From the NCBI GenBank assembly GCA_036346225.1, contig JARFIW010000658.1:2592893-2656892 (forward strand): a stretch of DNA of 64,000 nt, written 5' to 3'. Numbering within the stretch: position 1 is the stretch's first letter; every line of letters starts with the position of its first letter. Positions 24,107-35,588 of this stretch are shown one piece after another. A model generated the notes under the pieces. That model saw only the letters and a list, made by a program, of their open reading frames with translations, did no database searches and was not told the DNA's origin. The position numbers and the translations under genes are program-made. Source of the stretch: Platerodrilus igneus (lineage: Eukaryota; Arthropoda; Insecta; Coleoptera; Lycidae).

Positions 24107-25170
24107 AGGTACGCATCCAACCAATCCCAAGATGGATAAACTAATGACGGAGAAATAACTGTGCTTAAACATGATGATTATTATAAGTAACTACAAGAAT
24201 TGGTTGGGCAATATTCTCGAATAATGTTAAGTGTGTGAAAGGAGTTACTGGAAAACTATTATAATGTCTAAGTGTTTGGGGATCTTGGTAGCCACAGGTT
24301 GCTTATCCCCCTTCACTGAATCTTGGTGAAATAAAACATAAAATTAGAAAACAATAGAAGGAAAACGAGCGGTATACACATGCTGTGTGAGAATTTCAGG
24401 GAACTATGTAGGCTAGCTCAAAATATAAATAAGTGCAGGTACGTGTTCAACCAGTTTTGAGACGGAAAACCTAATGACGAAAAAATAAGCGCAGATAAAT
24501 CTGATGATTGGTATAAGCAACTAGTTGTTGGTTGCGAAATATCTGCAACTAATGTTGACTGTGCGAAAAGATATATTGGAAAATATATTAAATCGGTAAA
24601 TGGTTAAGTGTTGAGGGAACTTGGCAGCCACAGACTGCTTACCTCCCTTCACAACCACTGAAGGTCGGAGAAATAGGGCATATAACTGTAAAACAATAGA
24701 AGGTGACCGAACTGCATTTAACAAGAAAGAACAGCGCCTATGAGGAAAGACAACAAACATAGAACAAGAAGAAAATTTTTGAAAGCATATGTGTGGAGCA
24801 CAGCACAGTGTGCCTATGAAATACGGGCAGTCTGAAACGCAGACAGAAAAACGGTAGCAGCTTTTTGAAATGCTGTGCTTCAGATGTATGAGGACGATAG
24901 CATGGACAGACAAAGATAAATAGGTTATAGAAACAGTAGGGGAACAAGGATATCTGGGGAAAAAGAGAAATAGAAGGGCAGAATACGTTCTAATGCATTT
25001 TTGGGGAATAGTATGGAATATATTACAAGCAAAGATAGGAAAAAAGAGGTAGATGTATACCCAGATCAGATAGTGATAGATGCAGACTGTGCAAATTTCA
25101 GGGAAATGTGTAGGTTAGTTCAGAATAGGAAACAATGATGGTACGCGTCTAACCAGTTCCAGGACTGAAG
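24050..25170 (+). repeat. Tandem decayed copies of the LINE 3' end
   Basis: The block TTTCAGGGA..(A)TGTAGGCTAG.TCA.AAT followed by GGTACG.....CCA recurs at about 24062, 24395 and 25093, each near an A.CTAATGA.GA 3' tail. Between the second and third, 24690-24930 repeats the RT-to-C-terminal segment first seen at 23648-23830. This looks like serial 5'-truncated copies, or unequal exchange, at one site. Confidence 0.7.
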
Positions 25171-25179
25171 ACCTAATGA

Positions 25180-28100
25180 TGATTTCCACAGAAACCTATT
25201 CTCGCACTACCGTAGTTAGTCAATAGCCTTTTAAAATTGTTACGGGTTCCACCCCTTCTGGGCAAATCAAAGTTCGTACGTTACGTCACAATGTTAAGTG
25301 ATATTGTCAAGAAGATTCTGCCGGGTTCGTGTGCAGTCAATTCTTTAAAATTATAAACAGAAGCAACAAGCGAGATTCTCTCCCCAATTTAAGTACTGTT
25401 CTACGTTGGAAGACAAACCCTCAAACAATGGACTATTTTTAGTAAGTAAGTGTTATAGTTAAGTAGCATGACCAATTTTAGTTAGTTTGTTTGTTAGGAC
25501 GTTTTGGTCATAAACCGTAGGATTATATAGTGTAAGATTTATAATATAAGTTTTCTTTCCTATACAAGTGTTTGAGAACTACTTATGTACTCAAAATTTT
25601 CATAAATTCCATAGTCACCTATTCACTTAAATTTCTAAATTAAAATCAATGAATGTAAGAGGTTCACGTTTCTTGCTCTGTGAATTAAATAGTTTTGTTT
25701 GCCGTTGATTAAGTCAATAGTTTTTCTTATTTTTTTTATAAGTAGTAAAAAAGTGAGGAATTGATTAAAAGAAACAATTGTCCTCCTTGGGATGACAAGT
25801 CTCTCAAGGTTTTGTACGAACATTTGGACATTCTCGAATTGTCTGGCGCCCTTGGCAATTATCATTAAGCTACAATATTTTATGAAAGGTAAGTGCCAAA
25901 TCTTTTGTAGTATATTATAAAGTAATTTAACCCTTTTTTTCAAAATTTTAACCCTCTATATGATCCACGACCTTCCGCTAGCTAGTGCCGGTAACCCCCC
26001 CCCCTTTAATTTTTGTTTTACAGGCCGCCCCATTTTATAATTTTGCATACGTAGTAGCTTTTCCGCCTGTAACAATATGATCTTGTTAAAGCTCACGCTT
26101 TAATATTTAATTTACAAAGACGTCAGTGAAACATTTGGTTGTAATCGTACTAGAGCAATTATTTAACCATAAGAATAATCTTGAATTTGTCGTCGAAAAG
26201 AAACCCAGAACTCTAATTTTTAGGAAACTCCAGCATTGTCTATTGCTCTCTAATCAAAATTTTCATATGTTTATTTTGTCGCTCAATCGTATTACATATA
26301 AATCCTAAAAACTATTTAATGTGTAAGTTTCAAGTTTAATTTAAAGTTTTAATGCCTTTACCATGTGGTCGTAGCTGCCGCTCGAGTGGCTCTAGAATAT
26401 GTGTATGCATACAAAATTGATCTGCATTTGCTTTGCATAGTACTTAACAAGCTTAGAAAGCTTGCCTTTAATTTTAATCAGTAAGCCAACTAGTTCATTG
26501 TATAAACCATGTAAATTCAAGTCACAAAATACTTGAACCGTACTGAGCAAATACATTTCTGTCATTTTAACGTTATTTGCGAAAATTTTGCTAGCTAAGT
26601 TTGACTTTAGCATAACTACACGATAGTTAGTAAACCAAAACAAAGCTAGAATTTTCTTTGTTGTGTTTGTAATTCGTACATGGTTTGGAACTGGAAAACG
26701 GTGTTTTTGTGTTTGCTTTAACTAAAAACGCTGTAGTTCTTACTAACATTGTCTATCACAAGTAACAATGTTGTTACCTTAAACTATTTACATATTGTCC
26801 AATTGTGTTCCATATTGAAATATTAGAGTTTGAGACACCATATCCTGCATATGTTTTTCATGCATTGGTTTTTATTATATTCTATTCAGATTTGTTATTT
26901 TTTGAATATTAGCAAATCACTTTGAGAAAATTGTATGTGATTTTTATTTGCCAATACCGTTAAGTTTTATTGTACATTCGAATTGCACAAGCAATGTACT
27001 GAATAAACAGATTACCATTTGAAAACAGCTTTATTGTTGTAACGTATTTTTTACTCAGTTACGCTTTCCTTATTAATCTAATATAATGTTTTAATAAAAT
27101 AAAATTATAATTTATAAATATCTGATCACTTAAAATAATTCATAAAATATACAATGGATTATGTGCTCCTTCGCTTTAGAGGTCTCAGTTTTTATAATAC
27201 GAATCGTCTGTCTGTCATTTCGTGTCACTTTTCTATCAGCGCTTAAACAGGTAAGCTGCTCTCCGCAGCGTAGAAAGGTCAATATGGTATCCAGGCGCAT
27301 GCCCTGCAATACGGTTTGTAAGAAGTTTGATTAATTTAACCTTCGTGTTTGAATGTGGTTCCTCACAACTTTTGGGTAATGGTTTTATTTTGTATTCCAC
27401 CTTCAGCGAGTTAGTTGATTCCTGCAGACCGAAGAAGACCCCATCATTAAAACAGTTGGTATAATTAATTAGATAAATTTTATTAATGCTTTCTTCGTAG
27501 TGCAATACCATTAATATCATAAATACCATTTTAATACCATAAATACCACTGAAATGAAAATTTTGTTTGAGATTTAGAATACAAGAAAATAATAAGACAT
27601 ACTTAATGGAGATTTGGTTTTGTTAGATAATATTTTGTTCGGAAGATCTTTTATAATTCCAGTGTAAAAATTCAGTCGTAATGGTATGTTTCCTGTTGCG
27701 TGCATCGCAGATGTATATGGAATAATCCGCATCTGGTGTTATTTGGTTCTAGTCTAAAAGTTCAAATTTTTTGATTGAACTGTACTTCGGCACGTGAGTG
27801 ACACTTAATCTTTAATTCCAGTTATATTTGTTAAAATGTTTTACGAACGATCGAAAGTTGAAATTTTACTTTGATTTAGTTATCTTAAAATACATTTTGA
27901 TAAAGAAAGATCCCGTACTAATGTTGTGACTTTACAAAATTTTAAAGATGGCTATGTAGTTTGCCTATCGTATTTGTTTCACAAGCAGACAGTAGTGACT
28001 ACAGAAAAGTTGTTATTGACATATGATGTCAAAAATATCCAGCTATTCATCATAATTACCACATGTTATTACAGAACATACTAGTTTCTTTTTATGTAAA

Positions 28101-28980
28101 TTTTTGTTGAAAAAGTTAATACTGAAACAAGCTAAGACAATTTAATTGAATAGAATTTATTTTTGCTTAAATCTTTTATTATTAAGAATTCAAATGAAAT
28201 TTATAGGTCCTTAATAAGCAAAAGGTTAACTGTGTTTAGAGATAACAAATATCTTGCGTGTATATATTTTTGGAACTTAAATTCAATTATATTATTTTTG
28301 GTGAATATTTTTAAGGACCCAAACGGTGTCTATGTGGTGCATTTGTTTGTTCACAAATTAAGTTGAGACATCTGTAACATATCTGGCAATAGATATTTTG
28401 GTAAGTGTTTTGCAAGGTTAATACATAGGTTTTTTAGCTATATAAGCGGTGTAGACTTCAGGTTTCCGCATTCCCCTAATACAAGTACATGTATCTTTGT
28501 ATGTTGTTGTATTGAAAAATACGGTGGCGCTCTTTATCTATATTTTTGGTTAACAGACAACCCATGACCCAAGCTCATGATCTACCCAGAGCTAACACTC
28601 TACTTGCCGTTTATCTTTAAAGAGTTTTTCTTTTCCTCTAGCCGTTTTCCATTTAACTTTACCTTGGGCTTCTATCATTAATAAGAAATTCTCGACCTTG
28701 TGATATCAGGTAAGGTAGTCGTTTATGTTATATGGAGGTCCAATTTGCTATCTGATATTCACGAGGGATTTTTAGTTTTCATTGTAGGAAACACAGGGCA
28801 ATTAAGCTATTTATCTATTAACACTGAAAGATTGTTACGCGCATTACTCTTGCAATACCATAAACCCGAAGGCTACTTAAATAATAGTTATTATTTGCTA
28901 GCGTTCTATAATTACGACATTTATCTACTTAAGGTTATGCAATGAGAGAAATATAGAAATGAAAACAATAATAGAATAAT
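25180..28980. other. AT-rich DNA, no gene recognised
   Basis: Only short overlapping frames; the longest is 102 codons (25635-25943, minus) with no motif. An A/T-rich composition with a C run at 25996 is noted. No repeat family or RNA gene could be supported. Confidence 0.55.
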
Positions 28981-29079
28981 AATGTTGCATTGAATCAAGG
29001 AAAACATGTAAGACGCTAAACGTCCTTGTGCTAATTATTGTCCATAAGTGTATAATAAGTGTTGTTTATTTTGATTTAA

Positions 29080-31250
29080 CTAGGTTGTGTCAAAAGTCAA
29101 ATGGCGATTTAATAAACTCGGAGGAACCAGAAAAAACTTGAGCATCAAATGTCTATCATTAAAACTTGATTTTAGTACCAAGTTACGCACAGAAAATATG
29201 CTTTTTTTACGTTTGTTTGGGGTAGTTTTATTTTGATCTAGTTTTATCCGTAGTTTAAAATTCAAATCGATGCTCAAGTCTTCCATCACCTTTCTTAACC
29301 AATAATTGCATACACAAACACCGTTGATATATTCGTATTGCAAAATGTACCGAAGTTGGTTTCTATACATAAAGTCTTAGATTTCATAGACACCCAAATC
29401 GATTTCTTCGTGCAATTCTTGAAGTTTGTGGCAATCTTATAGCCGTGACTCTCCTATTACCTCCTGCATACGTATCTTGTTGGCTTAGTCGATATGCTCT
29501 TGCTGGTATTGGAGGCAATCCTGCTTCTCCCACACACTGTTGTATAGTTGTATGTCCACCACTTTTGGAGATGTATTACCATTATAGGTTGTAAGACTAT
29601 TGGTTTTAAATGATCCGAAAGGTTCCTTCCTTATTGTGCAAATATACAGTGTTTAGCGGAACCCCTTTGCGTGTGGTGTACAACAAGGTTACGAATCCCA
29701 CCTTCCTTAGTTCGTCTTTGTCACCTGCCATTTTGATAAATACGTTATTAGAAAAACCTTTTAAATAGTATATTAGTTAGGTACCACCCTTTTTGCAAAG
29801 GACACTCACATAACTTAAAGCGTCTTTGTTACTAACCACAAGCGCATATAGCTCGTAAAACCCATGTATCTAAGTCGGTCCACCGTCACAAAATAATATT
29901 TTAATTCTTGGTCATTTCTCTAATAAGATGTTCTTTGTCTAACACATCTTTGTATTGCTCTTATACCGTCGTAATTTCTTCTGTGCAGTCCAACTTTTGC
30001 CTTTTGCATCCATTTCCTTCAATTCCAGCTGTCTTTTACTCCCACTTACGGCGTATGGCGTGCACAAATGGGCAATTTCTTTTACTGTGAACGGATAGAG
30101 TTTATTACCAATATATATGCGTTGTCTTACAACCTCAGAGCAAATGTTAGGAGTATTAATCAATTTCGATTCCTAAACAACTGTGTCTTTTAGGATTATA
30201 GAATATGCTGCCGCAGATTTGGTTTAATGTAGTACCTGAGTAAGATATTTACTTTATTTAGGCCGCCTTCTTCCTTTTCTATCTTCAAGTAATTTACAGG
30301 CACATAGTTAGAGCTAAAAACTGAAAGGGCATACTTTATCAATTTTTTTCGTTCTTCTGGTTTTTTGACAACTTAATTTGCAAGCCAGTCAACTTTTTTG
30401 TATTGCTGTTCTCCCGATATACGCACTGTAGTAGGCTATTGTACTCTAAACAGCGGCAATTTTGTAGCTTGTCCCACAATTTACGGCAATTTTGACAAGA
30501 GGCAACCAGTATACCGATGCATTTTGCAAGTATAATTTGAGTCTTCCAACAAAAGTTATTTTAATGAGCAACACATATTTTCTCTCATATAACAGCTTTC
30601 GAGCCGGATGGTTATATATTATTGCTTCGGGTCTCGTAATACAATGTTCCTTAGTGACAGAAGATCTAAATGTCTGCTTTAAACGAGCATCCAAACAGTT
30701 GATCAAATCCACTATATAATTCCCTCCCTGCTTGATTATACCTGGACTGGTTGTTTAGCATATAACTATGTTATATATCTTAACACGACTATTGGAGTTT
30801 ACCCACATTAAGCAGTCTTTGGCAGCTGCTTTGTCATTATTCAAAATTACATTATTGTGTACTGTATGTCCTCAATGGCAAGCAAAGCTGAAATTATTCG
30901 TTAAGTATTCGACCACTTCCGCCTTGTTAAATATGCCAGCTAAATCCTGAGTTATTCCCAGGAGATAAAAATCCTTTTCTAGACGATACAGTACATCCGA
31001 CATTTCTTCCAACGAAATCTCCCACTAAATATCCTACTAGTTCTACCTTGTAGGGAATAGATCAGGGTTTGTATACTTTTATTAATACTTACAAGATCTT
31101 CTTTCGCATATTTCACTCCTCGCTCCATTTTATTTTCGTTTTGTAGAAGGAATGGAGGTTTAGCTGCAACTTCATGCCTAGAAGATGCAAATTTCAAGAA
31201 CTTCCCACGTAGGTAGCTATTGAAAAAGCAAAAAAATTTTTCCACTATTT
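29080..31250 (-). pseudogene. Unidentified decayed coding region, most complete copy
   Basis: I do not recognise the product. Reading the minus strand from 31250 down, long open pieces follow each other with shifts: 30979-31245, then a piece with SLEEMSDVLYRLEKDF (about 30990-31020), 30446-30712 (EAIIYN....KLLYERKYVLLIK), a piece at about 30230-30400 (LSKKPEERKKLIKYALSVF), 29939-30163, about 29400-29740, and 29080-29370. Partial copies at 31690-32000 (same strand) and 32990-33600 (opposite strand) preserve amino-acid patterns better than would be expected for non-coding DNA. Total length would be about 700 codons. Lys-rich, no signal peptide, no known motif. Confidence 0.5.
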
Positions 31251-31689
31251 TTTAGTTCGTCGCTGCAGTCCACAATGTTGCCCATTTTAACTAGCATTAT
31301 ATTATCGGAGAAAAGTTCTGTATTTGTATTGGGTGTCATTGCCATCTAAGAGGTTTTTTTTGGTATAGTTAATGTTTCCAATATCAGTGATTGAATACCG
31401 AACACATCCTAACGAAATTATGGACTAGGTAGAAGAAATAAAATGGGAGATAATTCCGACAGAGCGTAAGCGCACATGGAAAAGCGACGGTACGTGTACT
31501 TTTTAGAATCCACCGAAAGTTGTCGAGAGCAACCCCTAACATAGTGGGCGACCGCCAAGAGTGCGGCCCACCTTACGCTGGGCGCATACCGTAGCATGAC
31601 TCGGTGTGTGTCCCGGCAAATGCGCAATAAAGGTTTCATTACAGCAAGCCAATTGGCATGCAAAAACCTCCATTCCTGCATACTGATAT

Positions 31690-32000
31690 CAATATTTCAC
31701 GATAACTTAAATTGTAATCCCGCCAGTTGTACCGAATACATAGACGCATGTCGGAGGTATAATTTCTCATCTTCCAACAAAAGATATTTTAATGAGCAAT
31801 ACACGTTTTCTGCCATATAATAGCTTCCCAGTCACATAATTATATATTATTGCTTCTCGCATTTCAATACCATGTTCTTTAACCAAACTAGATGCAAATG
31901 TAGTGTATAATTGAGTACCCAGATAACCGATAAAAAAGACATTTCCAACGAAATCTTCGTATGCGTCCCTTCGACACCCTTTGGCTCTGGCTCTATAGAG
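31690..32000 (-). pseudogene. Second partial copy of the unidentified coding repeat
   Basis: Matches about 30500-30750 and a short piece near 31010. On the minus strand it reads SLVKEHGI...EAIIYNY..GKLLYGRKRVLLIKISFVGR, against SSVTKEHCI...EAIIYNH..RKLLYERKYVLLIKITFVGR in the main copy. About 250 bp between the matching blocks are absent here. Confidence 0.6.
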
Positions 32001-32249
32001 TATAGGTTAGCATCTTTTCTATGTAAGCTAGTGTTCGCTGGTGATAGAAATAAAATGCATAGGTTTAGCATTGGAGAATTAGAAATCGTTTAACGTATTA
32101 TAAGACAAATGTTAAACTCGAATAAACGAAGATTAAATCACTGAATTAAAAGTTGTAATTTTTTTGGAATATTTAACTAGGCGAAAATGACCTAATTCTT
32201 AGCTATGAGTCACCTATAGGCATAGTAGGGTTTAGGTGAATGACCGGAC

Positions 32250-32361
32250 AATTTTGAGTCACATTCGACCATTCCGGGCCATATCTAGACAAATCGGGTC
32301 GTATCGAATCTTACTGGGCCCATATCTGACACTTTCGGACCACATCGGGTCATGCCAGGCC
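32250..32361 (+). repeat. 20-bp minisatellite
   Basis: About five or six degenerate units around GACCATTCCGGGCCATATCT, each carrying a (T/C)CGGG(T/C)C(A/G)TATC core. Confidence 0.65.
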
Positions 32362-32989
32362 ACTAATACCAAGTGCTTTAACGAAACTAGATCTAAAGGG
32401 TGTAAGCTAATATTTAAAAGCTCATCATTTTTGGCGGCCAGTTTTAAGTTTTTGTTTCGTTAACCTTGTCTGGACTTGGTTAGTTGGACTTGTATGAATT
32501 TATGTTAATTATTCTTGTAGGGACATAACTTAGTTAGCCATAAAAATTGGTAAGTTCGATCGGCGTCTGGTCATACGACCCGGTACATACTTGACCAAGT
32601 GGTATCTTTTAATAAATATTCCCCGCCAGGTCATATGACCACTAATTCTTATTTTTAAATTTAAGTCTATGAGCTCGTCTTCTACGTCTTCTCCTAGCCA
32701 GAAATTGAACGCATTTTGTGCTCATTCTGTAGCTGGATTTAGGTTAGTTGGCGGGAAAAATGATTGGTTAGGGGGATTATAGTAGATTTGAAGGATGAGG
32801 AAGGATGTAAGGACGTAGAATGAATGGGAGGAAGGGGGGGATTAGCTGATTTTGTCTGAGGAATGATGGAGAATGCTAGAGGAAAAAGGGATTAGACTAG
32901 TTCACGTTATCTGGGTTTATGTTAGTTGGTGCTGTTTTGACTTAGGTTGGGTTAGTTGCACTTGTCTGGACTTAGGTTAAATAGAAAGA

Positions 32990-33600
32990 AAAATCAATAT
33001 AGGTTAGCGCCTAAGCTTTTCTCTCTCCTCTTCCTTTTGATGAACGTATTTATCAAATTGGTAAATAACATAGACGAACTAAGGAAAGTGGTATTCAAAA
33101 CCATGGCGTACACTACTCGTAAAGAGGTTCCGCTAAACGTTGTCAATTTGCTCAATAAAGAACCTTTCGGATCGTTTAAAACCAAGGGTTTTACAACCTA
33201 TAAGGCTAATAAATTTCCAAAAGTGGTAGACATTGCCTTCATAACCAGCAAGACAAAATCGTCCAAACCAACATGATACGTATTTAGGAGATAGTTGGAG
33301 AGCCATGACTAAAAAATTGTCAAAAGCTTCAAGAATTACGCGAATGAATTGATCTGGTTGTCTTTGGAATCAAAGACTATGTATAGAAGCAAACTTCGGT
33401 ACATTTTGCAATTTGAAAATATTGACGGTCTCTATGTATTCAATTATTGGCTGGAAAGAAGATAGAAAACTTGGGCATCAATTTGAATTTTAAACTACGG
33501 ACAGAACTAGATACAATTAAAATTACCCTCGAACAAACATAAAAAAATAACAGTTTTCTGTGCGTAACTTGGTATCAAAATTAAGTTTTATTGGGTTCAT
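32990..33600 (+). pseudogene. Third copy of the unidentified coding repeat, inverted
   Basis: Plus-strand sequence equivalent to minus-strand 29080-29760. The frame 32956-33276 contains DELRKVVF..MAYTTRKEVPLN and SFKTKGFTTY; further on, MYRSKLRYILQFE-type codons correspond to 29290-29370. Amino-acid similarity to the other copy persists across silent and conservative changes. It ends abruptly at about 33600, where the GA-rich repeat family begins. Confidence 0.6.
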
Positions 33601-34280
33601 GCTTGGCTGTTAAATGTTTTTAAATGCTAATTATCTAATGTTACAGTGAAGCTATAGAATAGCATTGCTTTGAATCGATAAAGTACCTGAAACTAGGCAG
33701 CCGAAGTATAGTGTTGTGGGTTTTTATCTATATGTGGACGAGGACAGAAGAGAGCCAAGGATGCGTGAGGAGAAAGACGCCTAGGGTTGTTGACGAGTAA
33801 AGAGGAAGACGGGAAAAGGTTGAGGATGAGTGAGGAGGATCGAAGACGGTTGAGAATGAGTGTGGAGGACGACGGAGGAGGTTTGAGGATGAGTGAGGAG
33901 GAGGACAAAGGAGAGTTGATAATGAGGCATGAGCGGCAGAGGGTTGAGGATAAGGGTGAAAGCTGACCGACTAGGAGGATAAAGAGATTAAAGAGAAGGA
34001 ACACAAAAGATTAGGATGGAGGGGGTTGAGTTTGAACGAGCAGGACAAAGGAGGCGGACAGCGGAGAATGAAGGACGGAGGGAGTTGATGATGTGTGTGT
34101 GGAAAAAGAGGACAATGGCGGAGGAAGAAGACAGAAGGATGAGAACGAAGGAGGATGTAGGAGGTAGAAGGATAGAGGATGGAGAAGGATAGAGAGTGGA
34201 GGAGGTTGGAGGATCGTAGAGGACAGAGGAGGTTGAAGGATAATGACGGACGAAGGCGTGCGGCTTTGGTGCCAGATCCA
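33600..34280 (+). repeat. Interspersed repeat with GA-rich minisatellite, copy 2
   Basis: Partner of 20489-20945. After the shared left part, an array of GGTTGAGGATGAGTGAGGAG-like units runs to about 34245, then a tail (GGTGCCAGATCCAGTGTA) similar to the end of copy 1. Frames on both strands inside are compositional artefacts. Confidence 0.65.
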
Positions 34281-35319
34281 GTGTATTCTTACCACTTTTA
34301 TGGATTTCCTAAATCTCGTTACTTCATACTCTACCTTCATCGACCATACTTTAGGAATATTCATTAACTTTCTATCGAATTAAAGACATTTTCAAAATGA
34401 CTTCATCACTGCGGTAACCGGATATCCTTTCACAATTTTTTAATTCTACCAGCAGTTATATTACAAATAACTCCAAATAAAAATTCTTCTAAGCTTAAAC
34501 TCTATTAAAAGTACTTTTCGAAAATATACAAACACTAACCTGAAAGAAAAAACAAACCTAATATAACATTCAATTAGCCAGGTATTATTAACAGAGCTCC
34601 CTAAAAGTAAGTAAGTAAGTAAGTAATACTACTATTTTTTTGTTCTTTTTCCTAGATTGTTTTGTACGACATTTTAAATCCCATTTATTTGGAAATACCC
34701 TTAACAACAATAAATGGACACATATAGTGCAATCCTAACGTTTTCTTTCGCCATTCTAACGTCCTTTAAAAATACTAAAGTTTTACAGACAAATACATTC
34801 CACAGATAAAGCTTGCGTTAAATTACTACATTTTTAGCGTTTCAAAGGTTTCAAACTTCTTCTCCAATAATATTAGGTTTACGAACTAATTACAAGTTCG
34901 CGTGTACATATCTATCAAGCGTAGACAAAAAAACCAAGAAGAACTCAAACACAACTCAATTTAATTCTACTCCTAGTTTTTTAAATTAAATAAAACGCGT
35001 GGCGTGAGAACAACACGTATAATCTCAAATCGAAGCACGAAAAGCGAGGTTAGGATTAGTTCTTGATTCGAATCAAAAGGAAATGAAACCATTTAAAAAT
35101 TTAGGCAAAATGAATAATTTTTTTATGCGTTGTAAGTAAGAAGTTATTGAAGTTTGTATTGTATAAACATGCAGTTAAGTTTCTTTGTTTAGAAATGTTT
35201 CTCGCAAAAGGAACTGTTTGTCGTCTTTTGAACATGCATCCTGCTTGCACCACTAGATAGCATCAGCTTGTGAGTACACTACTGGGACCTCGACAAGAGC
35301 CACATTTTTAATAAACACG
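34281..35319. other. AT-rich DNA with a (GTAA)n microsatellite
   Basis: No gene seen. A short (AAGT)n run lies at about 34603-34626. Confidence 0.55.
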
Positions 35320-35588
35320 TAGTAAGTGCAATCTTAGTGGATTCGTCATCTCTTGCTGATCCCAAGGTCCCGGGTTCGACTCATGACACAGACCACTTGA
35401 AAAATGTTATCCGAGCAACTTTTCAAAAATATGCTTTCGTTCGGATGAGAAATAAAATGCAGGCCCCGTTGTGAGTGTTGCCACGCACGGAATAGCAACG
35501 GTTCGGCAAAACTCAATATTTCCAGGTAAATGAAACTCGCTTTCTGGCCAGTGTAGTACCTTCGGATGGAGCATTGAAAAATTAAAAG
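35320..35588 (+). repeat. tRNA-derived SINE, copy 5
   Basis: B box GGGTTCGACTC at about 35370, central domain CGTTCGGATGAGAAATAAAATG and GTGAGTGTTGCCACGCACG, tail with GATGGAGCATTGAAAAATT. The head before the B box is diverged. The GTTAAAGATCCC stretch of the other copies is altered here. Confidence 0.82.

Larger units (their letters stand above)
21330..24170 (+). mobile_element. RTE-like non-LTR retrotransposon, internally deleted
   Basis: A GC-richer 5' leader (about 21330-21588) is followed by an AP-type endonuclease, then reverse transcriptase parts and a C-terminal basic domain, all on the plus strand. Part of the RT palm between the NGKAPGTD region and the QGCALSP region is missing (at about 23100), and frames shift several times. 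There is no ORF1. Such elements move by target-primed reverse transcription. This copy is dead. RTE-like clade assignment is from the EN-RT layout and the C-terminal GRPRL....VKDVGCRGF block. Confidence 0.85.

Noticed and set aside
34011..34364. 117-codon Ser/Pro-rich minus-strand frame
   Set aside because: Antisense reading of the GA-rich minisatellite.
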